From contig NZ_JABVAX010000002.1 in assembly GCF_013404595.1 (NCBI RefSeq), positions 186,001 to 250,000 of the forward strand: a stretch of DNA of 64,000 nt. The letters are read 5' to 3'. The DNA comes from Jannaschia marina. Its GTDB lineage: Bacteria; Pseudomonadota; Alphaproteobacteria; Rhodobacterales; Rhodobacteraceae. The notes beneath the pieces were generated by a model that was given only the letters and a program-made list of their open reading frames with translations, was not told the DNA's origin and made no database searches. Below are positions 18,666 to 27,073 of this stretch, one piece after another (position 1 is the first letter of the stretch; each line of letters begins with the position of its first letter). The translations under genes were made by a program, and so were the position numbers.

Positions 18666-19691
18666 TTAGCCGATCTGCAAGAGGCTGATATGCCGCGCTT
18701 CGATACCGGGCGTGCCAGAGACGCGGACAGCGATTTCGCCCTCGAGGAGGATCCGGGTCTCTCCGTCCGTCGCGACGATCTCGACAACCGGAGCGGTCGC
18801 GCCATCGTATTCGATCTCGATCGCGTCTGACGCCGGTTCGAAGTCGGTGATGATCGGCACATCCGCGGCACCGCCGTCGGTTGTGAAGGCGGCGGCGGAG
18901 GCCGCGCGGAAGAGGAAGAGGTCGTGTCCTTCGCCGCCGGACAGACTGTCGCCCGGGCCACCGGCGATCGTGTCGTCACCCGCGTCGCCCGAGAGCAGAT
19001 CGCCGTCGTCCCGATCGGTGCCGTCGGCCCGCAGGACGGAGCCGTCGAGCAGGTCGTCACCCGCCCCGCCCTCGAGCGTATCGGCCCCCTCGCCGCCGAA
19101 GAGCCGGTCATCGCCGCTGCCGCCGATCAGACGGTCGTCGCCGTCCCCGCCCGAGAGCAGGTCGTCGCCCGCGCCACCGTGAAGGGTGTCGTCGCCCGTG
19201 TCGCCGATCAGCTGGTCGCGGTCGTCGCCGCCGTCGAGCAGGTCGTCGTCCGCACCCCCGTCGAGGACGTCGCGGCCCGCGCCGCCGCTGAGGTTGTCGT
19301 CGCCATCGTTGCCCACCAGCATGTCGTTCAGGTCTCCGCCGACAAGGTCGTCGTCCCCGGCGTTGCCCAGCATCGCGTCGCCCGCCAGATCGACCGGCGT
19401 GTCGAAGGAGCCGGCGATGCGATCGGTCAGGTGATCGCCGCCGATCTGGTCGCGAGGTGCGAGGCCGGGCTCCTCTTCTGGAAGTTCCGGCGGAAGCGGT
19501 GGCTGCGGCTGAACGCCGTCAAGCAGGTCTCCGATGTCCATGCGCTCCGTCTCGTCGTCCGTGGCGGCACCCGCCTCCTCGCCCCGGTCCACGTCGGGCG
19601 AGGCGTCGTCGCCGTCGGCCGCCTCGGTCAGCGGGAGGGCCATCATGACGCCCGAAACGAACAGCCCCGCGAGGCCCGCGATCAGCAGCAT
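18666..19691 (-). CDS. Membrane-anchored RTX-repeat calcium-binding protein 2
   Basis: A 341-residue protein of the same design as its downstream neighbour: N-terminal hydrophobic helix (MLLIAGLAGLFVSGVMMALP), an acidic and Pro-rich linker to about residue 85, then about 12 RTX nonapeptide repeats (GGxGxDxLxGG) between about residues 105 and 235, and a C-terminal beta-rich block (PIITDFEPASDAIEIEYDG) that closely parallels the TITDFDAAEDTLVM block of protein 1. AAGGA lies 7 bases before ATG 19691. The two genes look like a diverged tandem duplication. No enzymatic domain is visible. Confidence 0.82.
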   Translation of the reverse strand: MLLIAGLAGLFVSGVMMALPLTEAADGDDASPDVDRGEEAGAATDDETERMDIGDLLDGVQPQPPLPPELPEEEPGLAPRDQIGGDHLTDRIAGSFDTPVDLAGDAMLGNAGDDDLVGGDLNDMLVGNDGDDNLSGGAGRDVLDGGADDDLLDGGDDRDQLIGDTGDDTLHGGAGDDLLSGGDGDDRLIGGSGDDRLFGGEGADTLEGGAGDDLLDGSVLRADGTDRDDGDLLSGDAGDDTIAGGPGDSLSGGEGHDLFLFRAASAAAFTTDGGAADVPIITDFEPASDAIEIEYDGATAPVVEIVATDGETRILLEGEIAVRVSGTPGIEARHISLLQIG

Positions 19692-19788
19692 GTTTATCCT
19701 TTCCGGGCAGAGACCCGTCCGACGCGCCGCGAGATACGGCCTCGGGCCGTCTAGCACATCGACTTGCAAAGCCCATAGAACTAAAGAG

Positions 19789-19800
19789 TTAACGCGTTAA
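19789..19800. promoter_or_regulatory. 12-bp palindrome between RTX gene 2 and rpsO
   Basis: TTAACGCGTTAA is a perfect palindrome in the 241-base divergent gap, 98 bases from the RTX start and 133 bases from the rpsO start. A minus-strand reading gives TTAACG, 17 bases, TATGGG, a weak promoter candidate overlapping it. The TTAA spacing is 4, not the 7 of a CtrA box. An operator for the RTX gene is possible. Confidence 0.35.
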
Positions 19801-19932
19801 TGCATGTCTGCGGCCATCCCGGGGTCGGGGCTTCCCATGGCCCGGGAATCGGTGTAGGCGGATCTCTCTCCAAGGGCCCTGCTGGACGACATCCCGGCTC
19901 GTGCCATTCCTCTAACCGTGAAGGAGCCCCCG

Positions 19933-20202
19933 ATGTCGATCACCGTCGAAGAGAAGAACCGTCTCATCAAGGAATACGCGACCAAGGAAGGCGACACCGG
20001 GTCGCCCGAAGTCCAGATCGCGATCCTGACCTCGCGCATTTCCACGCTGACCGAGCACTTCAAGACCCACAAGAAGGACAACCACTCGCGCCGTGGCCTT
20101 CTGAAGCTCGTCGCGCAGCGCCGCAAACTGCTCGACTACACCCGTGGCAAGAGCGAAGAGCGTTATCAGGACCTCATCAAGCGCCTCGGCATCCGCCGCT
20201 GA
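19933..20202 (+). CDS. rpsO: 30S ribosomal protein S15
   Basis: S15 binds the central domain of 16S rRNA early in 30S assembly. The 89-residue length is exact for the family, with [36 protein letters not shown] and the C-terminal [19 protein letters not shown] ends 6 bases upstream of ATG 19933, which decides this start over an in-frame GTG at 19918. An intrinsic terminator follows, then pnp. Confidence 0.98.
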   Translation: MSITVEEKNRLIKEYATKEGDTGSPEVQIAILTSRISTLTEHFKTHKKDNHSRRGLLKLVAQRRKLLDYTRGKSEERYQDLIKRLGIRR

Positions 20203-20227
20203 GCAGGCGCGGAGCCGCATCGAGACG

Positions 20228-20254
20228 GGGCCGTCCTTCGGGGCGGCCCTTTTT
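20228..20254 (+). terminator. Intrinsic terminator after rpsO
   Basis: A 9-bp stem (GGGCCGTCC with GGGCGGCCC, one G-T wobble) closed by a TTCG tetraloop and followed by five T. It lies 26 bases past the rpsO stop and would separate rpsO from pnp at least partly. Confidence 0.85.
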
Positions 20255-20338
20255 CGTATGCGCGCCCGTCCGCGACGCAGGCGCGCACCGGCTTCCCAAA
20301 GGCGGGCACTTCCGTTACATGCCCCCCATCTGAGACGT

Positions 20339-20434
20339 GACGCCCCGGCCCCGGCGTCGTGCAAAGGAACAGGGGCCGGCGGCAATGGGGCCGCCAGACA
20401 CACGGAGGACCCGGGAGGGCCCGGGCTCGCCTCC
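20339..20434 (+). promoter_or_regulatory. Structured leader of pnp with three successive hairpins
   Basis: Three inverted repeats follow each other before the pnp ribosome binding site: GACGCC/GGCGTC (20339-20344 with 20353-20358), GGCGGC/GCCGCC (20378-20383 with 20390-20395), and CCCGGG/CCCGGG (20410-20415 with 20420-20425) inside an outer GGAGG/CCTCC (20404-20408 with 20430-20434). In enteric bacteria the pnp leader is cut by RNase III and used for PNPase autocontrol; a similar role here is inferred from position only. Confidence 0.5.
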
Positions 20435-20448
20435 AGACAGGAAACGAT

Positions 20449-22578
20449 ATGTTCAACACCGTTAAGAAAGAAATGGAGTGGGGCCACGATACCCTCACTC
20501 TGGAAACCGGCAAGGTCGCGCGCCAGGCCGACGGCTGCGTCATCGCCACCTATGGCGAGACGTCCGTCATGGCCGCCGTCACCTACGCAAAGGCACCGAA
20601 GCCTGGGCAGGACTTCTTCCCGCTGACCGTGCACTACAACGAGAAATACTACGCCGCCGGCAAGATCCCCGGTGGTTTCTTCAAGCGCGAGGCGCGCCCG
20701 ACCGAGAAGGAGACGCTGACGTCGCGCCTGATCGACCGGCCGATCCGTCCGCTCTTCGTCGAGGGCTTCAAGAACGAGGTTCTCGTCATCTGCACCGTGC
20801 TGAGCCACGACCTCGAGAACGACCCCGACGTCGTCGCCATGATCGCCGCCTCGGCCGCGCTGACGATCTCGGGCGCGCCTTTCATGGGGCCGATCGCCGG
20901 TGCCCGCGTGGGCTTCGTCGATGGCGACTACATCCTGAACCCGTCCGTCGACGATATGCAGGACCTCAAGAACAACCCCGAGCAACGTCTCGACCTCGTC
21001 GTCGCCGGCACCAAGGACGCCGTGATGATGGTCGAGTCCGAAGCCTATGAGCTCTCGGAAGCCGAGATGCTCGGCGCGGTGAAGTTCGGCCATGACCAGA
21101 TGCAGCCCGTGATCGACCTGATCGTGTCGCTGGCCGAGGACGCGGCGAAGGAGCCGATGGACTTCCAGGCCCCCGACTACTCCGCGATCCTGGCGCGCGT
21201 CACCGAGCTCGGCGAGCAGAAGATGCGCGACGCCTACGCGATCACCGACAAGCAGGAGCGCACCTCGGCAGTGGCCGCCGCCAAGGAGGCCATCAAGGCC
21301 GAGTTGAGCGAGGAGGAGCTCGAGGATGCGAACCTCGGTACCGCGCTCAAGAAGCTCGAGTCGAAGGTCCTGCGCGGCGACGTCGTCAAGAACGGCAAGC
21401 GCATCGACGGCCGCGCGCTCGACACCGTGCGCCCGATCGTCTCCGAGGTTGGCATGCTGCCCCGCACGCACGGCTCCGCGCTCTTCACCCGTGGCGAGAC
21501 GCAGGGCCTCGTGGTGACCACGCTCGGCACGGGCGACGACGAGCAGTTCATCGACGCGCTGCACGGCAACTTCAAATCCAACTTCCTGCTGCACTACAAC
21601 TTCCCGCCGTACTCCGTCGGTGAAGTGGGTCGCTTTGGTCCTCCGGGTCGTCGTGAGATCGGCCACGGCAAGCTCGCCTGGCGCGCGCTTCAGGCGGTTC
21701 TGCCGTCGTCGACCGACTTCCCCTACACCGTGCGTCTCGTTTCCGAGATCACGGAGTCGAACGGCTCCTCGTCGATGGCCACCGTCTGTGGCGGCTCGCT
21801 GTCGATGATGGACGCGGGCGTTCCGCTGAAGGCACCGGTCGCAGGTGTGGCCATGGGCCTCGTGCTGGAAGACGATGGCGACTACGCGGTCCTGACCGAC
21901 ATCCTGGGCGACGAGGATCACCTCGGCGATATGGACTTCAAGGTGGCGGGCACCGAAGCGGGTATCACCTCGCTCCAGATGGACATCAAGGTCGCCGGCA
22001 TCACGCCCGAGATCATGGAGACGGCGCTCGCGCAGGCGAAGGACGGCCGGGTCCACATCCTGGGCGAGATGGCCAAGGCCCTTTCCGAGGCATCCGAATT
22101 CTCGGAGCACGCGCCGCGCATCGAGACGATGCAGATCCCGACCGACAAGATCCGTGAAGTGATCGGCTCGGGCGGCAAGGTCATCCGCGAGATCGTCGAG
22201 GTTTCGGGTGCCAAGGTCGACATCAACGACGACGGCATCATCAAGATCGCCTCCGCCAACGGCGAGGCCATCAAGAAGGCCTACGAGATGATCCACTCCA
22301 TCGTCGCGGAGCCGGAAGAGGGCAAGATCTACAAGGGCAAGGTCGTCAAGATCGTCGACTTCGGTGCCTTCGTGAACTTCTTCGGCAAGCGCGACGGCCT
22401 CGTCCACGTCAGCCAGATCGAGAACCGCCGCCTAAACCACCCCTCCGACGTCCTCAAGGAAGGGCAGGAAGTCTGGGTCAAGCTGCTGGGCTTCGACGAT
22501 CGCGGCAAGGTCCGTCTCGCCATGAAGATGGTGGATCAGGAGACCGGCGAGGAAGCGGCGGCGGAAACCGCCGACTGA
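20449..22578 (+). CDS. pnp: Polyribonucleotide nucleotidyltransferase (PNPase)
   Basis: PNPase degrades RNA 3' to 5' using phosphate and is a degradosome component. The 709-residue protein contains two RNase PH-like domains (the first with [22 protein letters not shown], the second with [22 protein letters not shown] and [15 protein letters not shown]), an all-helical linker, a KH domain ([17 protein letters not shown]) and a C-terminal S1 domain ([28 protein letters not shown]). AGGAA lies before ATG 20449. The long structured leader and terminator on both sides suggest its own promoter. Confidence 0.98.
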   Translation: MFNTVKKEMEWGHDTLTLETGKVARQADGCVIATYGETSVMAAVTYAKAPKPGQDFFPLTVHYNEKYYAAGKIPGGFFKREARPTEKETLTSRLIDRPIRPLFVEGFKNEVLVICTVLSHDLENDPDVVAMIAASAALTISGAPFMGPIAGARVGFVDGDYILNPSVDDMQDLKNNPEQRLDLVVAGTKDAVMMVESEAYELSEAEMLGAVKFGHDQMQPVIDLIVSLAEDAAKEPMDFQAPDYSAILARVTELGEQKMRDAYAITDKQERTSAVAAAKEAIKAELSEEELEDANLGTALKKLESKVLRGDVVKNGKRIDGRALDTVRPIVSEVGMLPRTHGSALFTRGETQGLVVTTLGTGDDEQFIDALHGNFKSNFLLHYNFPPYSVGEVGRFGPPGRREIGHGKLAWRALQAVLPSSTDFPYTVRLVSEITESNGSSSMATVCGGSLSMMDAGVPLKAPVAGVAMGLVLEDDGDYAVLTDILGDEDHLGDMDFKVAGTEAGITSLQMDIKVAGITPEIMETALAQAKDGRVHILGEMAKALSEASEFSEHAPRIETMQIPTDKIREVIGSGGKVIREIVEVSGAKVDINDDGIIKIASANGEAIKKAYEMIHSIVAEPEEGKIYKGKVVKIVDFGAFVNFFGKRDGLVHVSQIENRRLNHPSDVLKEGQEVWVKLLGFDDRGKVRLAMKMVDQETGEEAAAETAD

Positions 22579-22601
22579 GCTCTGCCGCTCCGACAGGATC
22601 G

Positions 22602-22630
22602 AAAGCCCCGGCCGCGCGCCGGGGCTTTTT
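22602..22630 (+). terminator. Intrinsic terminator after pnp
   Basis: An 11-bp perfect stem (AAAGCCCCGGC with GCCGGGGCTTT), 5-base loop and a T-rich run (TTTTTCTTTT). It begins 24 bases past the pnp stop. Confidence 0.92.
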
Positions 22631-22787
22631 CTTTTCGCGGGACGGTCGCGGGGTATTCGATCGCATCCGCTCACGATCCGGCGGTGCATCGTGAAGAAGC
22701 TTTAAATGTAGCGCCGTCGGCGGCGCGTTAGCCCCGGGGGCAGCCCCCGCATTCCGCGTCGGCCTGTCCCGCCTTCGGAGCCTTCGA

Positions 22788-23468
22788 ATGACCCGTCAGA
22801 TCCTCCTCGCCGCGTGTGCGGCCTTCGCCCTCGCCACCCCTGCCGTCGCAGAAGACAGCTATTTCGCCTTCTTCGGTGGCCTCTCGTCGCTCGACAATCC
22901 GACCTTCTCGGGCGACGTGACGCCGCCCGGCGGCCCGCAGACTGTCGACACCGATTTCGACAGCGGCTTCGGTCTGGGCGTCGCCTATGGCCGCGGTTTC
23001 GGTGCCCTGGGTGCTGCGGCCCGTCTGCGGGGAGAGATCGAGTTTTCCTTCGCCGACAGTAACGTCGACTCGATCGCGTTCTCCGGCAACGGCCCGGCGG
23101 CGGAGATCAACGTCGGGGGCGATCTGCGGACGAGCCGGCTTTTCGGCAATCTGCTGGTGGATTTCGAGACCGGCGGGGCCTTCACTCCGTACCTCGGGGC
23201 GGGCCTCGGCATCGCGCACACGGAGAGCGATCTCGTCTACGGACCGGGCGTGCGGATTGACGACAGCCATACGGGCCTCGCTGCGCAGCTCATCGCCGGC
23301 GCATCCTATCGCATCGACGAGCGCTGGAGCCTGACCGGCGACGTTCGCTACATCCGCGACTTCGATGTCGAACTCGACCGCCTCGCCCCGACCGGCGCGC
23401 TGACCGGCGTGGTCGAGGAGGACATCGACAGCCACGCAGTGAACATCGGCCTGCGCTACCGGTTCTGA
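22788..23468 (+). CDS. Outer-membrane beta-barrel protein (OmpA/Opa-like porin family)
   Basis: A 226-residue protein with a signal peptide (1-21, ending AVA) and about eight amphipathic strands ending in the C-terminal aromatic motif GLRYRF, the BAM recognition signal. Strand pairs such as FGLGVAYGRGF, RGEIEFSFAD, FTPYLGAGLGIAH and WSLTGDVRYIRDF fit an 8-stranded barrel. Members of this family have structural or adhesion roles; function here is not known. The following 221 bases up to the chemotaxis gene contain no gene I can support. Confidence 0.82.
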   Translation: MTRQILLAACAAFALATPAVAEDSYFAFFGGLSSLDNPTFSGDVTPPGGPQTVDTDFDSGFGLGVAYGRGFGALGAAARLRGEIEFSFADSNVDSIAFSGNGPAAEINVGGDLRTSRLFGNLLVDFETGGAFTPYLGAGLGIAHTESDLVYGPGVRIDDSHTGLAAQLIAGASYRIDERWSLTGDVRYIRDFDVELDRLAPTGALTGVVEEDIDSHAVNIGLRYRF

Positions 23469-23689
23469 GCCGGCGGTCGTCGTGTGCCGTCCGATCTGGC
23501 CGGGCCGTTGGGGCCGGGCACTCCTTTTGGCAACGGCATGTCGCTTGCCACGCTCCGCCCGGTCCTCCGAGGCTCGTGTGAGGATCTGGGCGATGTCGGA
23601 CGCGGGAGCGATCTGCGCCCCGTCTGTCTGCCGTTCGATCACCTGACAAGGACCGTGCGCCCGGCGGCACCGCACGTCCTCATGTGACG

Positions 23690-25396
23690 TCAGGCCGCGG
23701 CAGCCGCCCGGTCGGAGGTTGTCGCGCCGCCGAAGCGTTCGATCGCGCCGGAGAGAGCCTGCGCGCTCGCGCGGAGCGTCTGGCAGGCACCGGTCGTCTC
23801 CTCGAACATGGTCGCGTTTTCCTGCGAGACGCGATCAAGGTCGCGCAGGGCGGCGTTGATCGCATTGACGCCCGTGGCCTGTTCCTCGGTCGTGGCGGCG
23901 ATCGCGCCGATCCTGGTGGCGACCGTCTCGACCGCGGCGATGATGTCGCCGAGTGCGGCCCCGGTGTCCTGCACAAGGGCCGCCCCGCGCTCGATCTGGC
24001 TGCCGGATTGCTCGATCAGGGCATTGATGCGGTTCGCGGCCTCGGACGAACGGGCGGCAAGCGCGCGGACTTCCGCGGCGACCACCGCGAAGCCTCGGCC
24101 CGCCTCGCCGGCCCGCGCGGCCTCGACCCCGGCGTTGAGGGAGAGCAGGTTGGTCTGGAAGGCGATGTCCTCGATCATCGAGGTGATCTTTCGGACCTCG
24201 CCCGCCGAGCTCTGGATTTCGCCCATGGCGGCGATCGCCTGATCCATGATGCCGGCCCCGGTCTGTGCCGCCGCGCCGGTGACGCCGACGCTGCTCTCGG
24301 CTTCGCCGGCGTCCTCGGCCGTCGTCCGGATCAGCTGCGTGAGCTGATCGGTGGAGCGCGTGATCTCCTCCAGCGTTGCCGCCTGTCGTTCCGTTCGTTG
24401 CGACAGGTCGGTTGCCGCCGCGGCGATCTCGTCGGTCTCGAGCCGGATTGTGCCAGCAGTCTTGCGCACTTCGCCCATCGCCTGTTCCACGGCTTGCAGG
24501 GTCGCGTCGAAGCTGTCTCCGAAGGTGGCGAATTCGGAGGGGAGGGCTCCGCCGATCCGCGCCCCGAGTTCCCCGCGTGCCAGGGCGGCCAGGGCATCGT
24601 GGATGATTTCCATCGCCTCGGCCTGCAGGCGATGCTCTTCGGCCGCGCGCTGCGCGAGCGCCTCCCGTTGTTGCCCTGCGATCGCGTCCAGTTCGTCCGC
24701 ACGCCTGGTCTCTGCGAGGCCGCGGGCAAGGGCGGCTTCGGCCTCGCCCCGTGCCGTTTCGGCGGCGGTGCGCGCGGTCTCCGCTTCCTCGCACGCGGCG
24801 CGGGCGACGCGCTCGGCGTCCCGTGCCTGGATGGAGGCGGTCCGGGTCGCGGTCTGTTCGCGTTTCGTGGCCTCGATGAGGCGCATCCGTGTGTGGATCG
24901 CGCCGCACAGTGCCGCCACGGTCAGCAGGACCGCACCGACATGCAGGAACATGCGCTGTAGGCCCGCGAAGAGCGAGACGACATCCGACCCGTAGACGAG
25001 GGCAGGCATAACCACCGTCAGGATGCCGTGATGTATCGCGATCGCGCCCGCCGCGGCTATGAGCGGACGGTGGTCGACCATGGCCGCGAGCGCCGCCAGC
25101 GCGGCCAGGAAGTAGAGATGGACGTCGAGCTGCCACGGATGTCGTTCGAGGGCGGCGATCAGAAGCATCACCTGCCCGACGAGGGCGAGTGCAATTCCGA
25201 TGCGCCCGATCTCCGGGCTCAGCCGGCACATTGCCCAGCCGAGGAGCGGGAGGGCCAGAGCCAGGACGGTGAAGAGGAGGAAGGGGCGTCCGAGAACTGC
25301 GGCCGCCAGGATGACCGGAAGCGCCGCCGCGACCGATGCCTGCAACAGGTAACGCGCCGCGGTGCTCCGGCTCCGTTCGAGGGTCAGCTCAGGCAT
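23690..25396 (-). CDS. Methyl-accepting chemotaxis protein with polytopic N-terminal sensor
   Basis: A 568-residue chemoreceptor. The N-terminal 190 residues hold about six membrane segments instead of the usual two-helix plus periplasmic sensor, with polar positions in and around them (His86, Asp91, His93, Asp108, His109, His122-His123). A coiled-coil of about 120 residues follows, then the cytoplasmic signalling domain with the hairpin tip [40 protein letters not shown]. No HAMP domain is evident. The tail is Ala rich with no CheR-type pentapeptide. Start is ATG 25396; it overlaps the upstream small gene by 8 bases. Confidence 0.88.
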   Translation of the reverse strand: MPELTLERSRSTAARYLLQASVAAALPVILAAAVLGRPFLLFTVLALALPLLGWAMCRLSPEIGRIGIALALVGQVMLLIAALERHPWQLDVHLYFLAALAALAAMVDHRPLIAAAGAIAIHHGILTVVMPALVYGSDVVSLFAGLQRMFLHVGAVLLTVAALCGAIHTRMRLIEATKREQTATRTASIQARDAERVARAACEEAETARTAAETARGEAEAALARGLAETRRADELDAIAGQQREALAQRAAEEHRLQAEAMEIIHDALAALARGELGARIGGALPSEFATFGDSFDATLQAVEQAMGEVRKTAGTIRLETDEIAAAATDLSQRTERQAATLEEITRSTDQLTQLIRTTAEDAGEAESSVGVTGAAAQTGAGIMDQAIAAMGEIQSSAGEVRKITSMIEDIAFQTNLLSLNAGVEAARAGEAGRGFAVVAAEVRALAARSSEAANRINALIEQSGSQIERGAALVQDTGAALGDIIAAVETVATRIGAIAATTEEQATGVNAINAALRDLDRVSQENATMFEETTGACQTLRASAQALSGAIERFGGATTSDRAAAAA

Positions 25397-25706
25397 TGGT
25401 GGTGCACAGAAAATCGGGGAGGGTCGCCGCATCCAGCAGGACGACAGGTCCGCCCCGTCGCAGCCGGTCGAGAAAATCCGGAGCCTGCGAATGCGCGACG
25501 AGGCCGAGGCGGGCGCTGAAGCCAAGCACGGGATATCCGCCGGCTCGAGCGACGCGCCGTGCGGCGGACGTGCCGCCGGGCAGGGCGATGACGAGGGCCG
25601 GGCGGCCGGCGCGCGCCTCGGGGAGCGAGGCGGCGAAGGCCACCGCTCCGACGAGGGGAAAGAACGGGATCAGTGCCGTTGCCGCAAGGAGCCTCAGGGT
25701 TTTCAT
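25389..25706 (-). CDS. Small membrane-anchored protein, unknown function
   Basis: A 105-residue protein: N-terminal hydrophobic segment (about residues 5-27, probable signal or anchor) and a small alpha/beta-looking domain ([37 protein letters not shown], then [17 protein letters not shown]). It overlaps the chemoreceptor start by 8 bases, so the two are co-translated, suggesting a role linked to the receptor or simple operon sharing. No named family recognised. A single TTAACC half-site resembling a CtrA half-box lies 37 bases upstream (25742-25747). Confidence 0.6.
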   Translation of the reverse strand: MKTLRLLAATALIPFFPLVGAVAFAASLPEARAGRPALVIALPGGTSAARRVARAGGYPVLGFSARLGLVAHSQAPDFLDRLRRGGPVVLLDAATLPDFLCTTNA

Positions 25707-25751
25707 GCCGCCCCGTCTAGCAGCCGAGTCTTTCCGAAGGCTTAACCTGCC

Positions 25752-26450
25752 TCAGCCGTTCCGCGGCGGCACGTCCAGTCCGGCCTGAACGCCGTCGCGG
25801 GCCATGAAGCGGTCGAAATAGGCCTGAAGGTTCGGGTGATCGTCCCAGCCGACCAGATCCTTCGTGCCGTAGAAGTTGAGCGCGTTGAGCCACGGCACGA
25901 TGGCGATGTCGGCGATGGAAAAATCGCCCGCGATCCAGTCGCGCCGGCCCAAGGCTGTCGAGAGTACGGACAGCAGCCTGCGCCCCTCCTCGGCGTATTT
26001 CTCGCGCGGGCGCGGATCGTCGATCTCCTTGCCGGCGAACTTGGTGTAGAACCCGAGCTGCCCAAGCATCGGGCCGAGACCGCCCATCTGCCACATCACC
26101 CATTGCGTGACGCGGGCGCGGTCGGCAGCCGTCGTCCCGCCGAGCTTGCCCGTCTTCTCTGTCAGATAGAGCAGGATCGCTCCGCTCTCCCAGAGGCCGA
26201 GGGGACCGTCCGGGCCGTCGGGGTCGATGATCGCGGGGATCTTGTTGTTGGGGTTGAGCGACAGGAAGGCGTCGGACTTCACGTCGTCATCCGCGAGCGT
26301 CACGCGATGCGCCTCGTAGGGCAGGCCCATCTCCTCGAGTGCGATCGACACCTTGACGCCGTTGGGCGTGGGAAAGCTGAAGAGTTGCAGGCGCGTCGGG
26401 TCCTGCGGCACCCAGCGTTCGGTGATCGGAAAGGCGGAGAGATCGGCCAT
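25752..26450 (-). CDS. Glutathione S-transferase family protein (YghU/Ure2-like)
   Basis: A 232-residue GST with a thioredoxin-like N-domain (RLQLFSFPTPNGVKVSIALEEMGLPYEA, LNPNNKIPAIIDP, LWESGAILLYL) and an all-helical C-domain (FSIADIAIVPWLNAL, the N-capping/hydrophobic staple region). The TPNGVKVSI block is typical of Ure2p/YghU-type (nu class) transferases that act as disulfide-bond oxidoreductases or peroxidases. Start is ATG 26450 with GGAG 6 bases upstream; an in-frame ATG lies 4 codons earlier. Confidence 0.88.
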   Translation of the reverse strand: MADLSAFPITERWVPQDPTRLQLFSFPTPNGVKVSIALEEMGLPYEAHRVTLADDDVKSDAFLSLNPNNKIPAIIDPDGPDGPLGLWESGAILLYLTEKTGKLGGTTAADRARVTQWVMWQMGGLGPMLGQLGFYTKFAGKEIDDPRPREKYAEEGRRLLSVLSTALGRRDWIAGDFSIADIAIVPWLNALNFYGTKDLVGWDDHPNLQAYFDRFMARDGVQAGLDVPPRNG

Positions 26451-26595
26451 TCGGGGCTCCATTCAGGTCTGCGGAGTCACACCTATGCGTTTCCCCAACG
26501 TAAGAAAACAGGTGACTTTGTTGCCGATCGCGCTTCAACCTGCGCGCGGGCACCGCAGTATCGGGCCCGATCGGGAATGGTAGAACGAGGAAGAC

Positions 26596-27021
26596 ATGAT
26601 CAACGAGTTCAAGGATTTCATCGCCAAGGGCAATGTTATGGACATGGCCGTCGGCATCATCATCGGGGCGGCCTTCACGGCCATCGTGACGTCGCTCGTG
26701 GGCGATCTGATCAATCCGATCATCGCGCTCTTCACAGGGGGGATCGACTTCTCGGGCTGGTTCTACGTGCTGGGCGACGGGGAATGCGCGTCGGTCGAGG
26801 CCTGCACGGAGGCCGGTATCTCGGTCTTCGCGATCGGGAACTTCCTGATGGCGGTCATCAACTTCCTGATCGTGGCCTTCGTCGTCTTCATGCTGGTGAA
26901 GATGGTCAACCGCATCAAGGCCGCCGCGGAGAAGCCTCAGGATGTCGCCCCCGAGGTCGAGGCCGGACCGTCCGAGCTCGATATCCTGATCGAGATCCGG
27001 GATGCGCTGAAGAAGGCGTGA
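26596..27021 (+). CDS. mscL: Large-conductance mechanosensitive channel
   Basis: MscL opens a wide pore when membrane tension rises and protects against hypo-osmotic shock. The 141 residues show the amphipathic N-helix ([13 protein letters not shown]), TM1 with the pore constriction ([24 protein letters not shown]), a periplasmic loop with two Cys, TM2 ([23 protein letters not shown]) and a cytoplasmic helix bundle tail. GAGGAAG lies just before ATG 26596. It converges on ald with a shared terminator between. Confidence 0.96.
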   Translation: MINEFKDFIAKGNVMDMAVGIIIGAAFTAIVTSLVGDLINPIIALFTGGIDFSGWFYVLGDGECASVEACTEAGISVFAIGNFLMAVINFLIVAFVVFMLVKMVNRIKAAAEKPQDVAPEVEAGPSELDILIEIRDALKKA

Positions 27022-27042
27022 GGCCCTTCTCCAGATAGGGGA

Positions 27043-27066
27043 AAGGGCCCGCCTCGGCGGGCCCTT
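27043..27066. terminator. Bidirectional terminator hairpin between mscL and ald
   Basis: An 11-bp perfect inverted repeat (AAGGGCCCGCC with GGCGGGCCCTT) with a 2-base centre lies in the 52-base gap between the two convergent stops. T-runs are short on both sides, so efficiency is uncertain. Confidence 0.7.
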
Positions 27067-27073
27067 CGCGTGT

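Noticed and set aside
17600..19400. Periodic short repeats that might be taken for a CRISPR array or tandem DNA repeat
   Set aside because: The period is 27 bases, i.e. nine codons, and the pattern is the degenerate GGxGxD protein repeat; there are no identical repeats with unique spacers.
19918..20202. GTG start five codons upstream of rpsO
   Set aside because: The AAGGAG site lies between it and ATG 19933 and S15 is normally 89 residues, matching the ATG.
19912..22407. 831-codon open frame on the minus strand
   Set aside because: It mirrors pnp and rpsO, has an Asp/Val/Gly/His composition typical of antisense GC-rich frames, and pnp is certain.
23484..23687. 67-codon open frame in the gap after the beta-barrel gene
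   Set aside because: No ribosome binding site, no similarity to known proteins by eye, and composition like non-coding GC-rich DNA.
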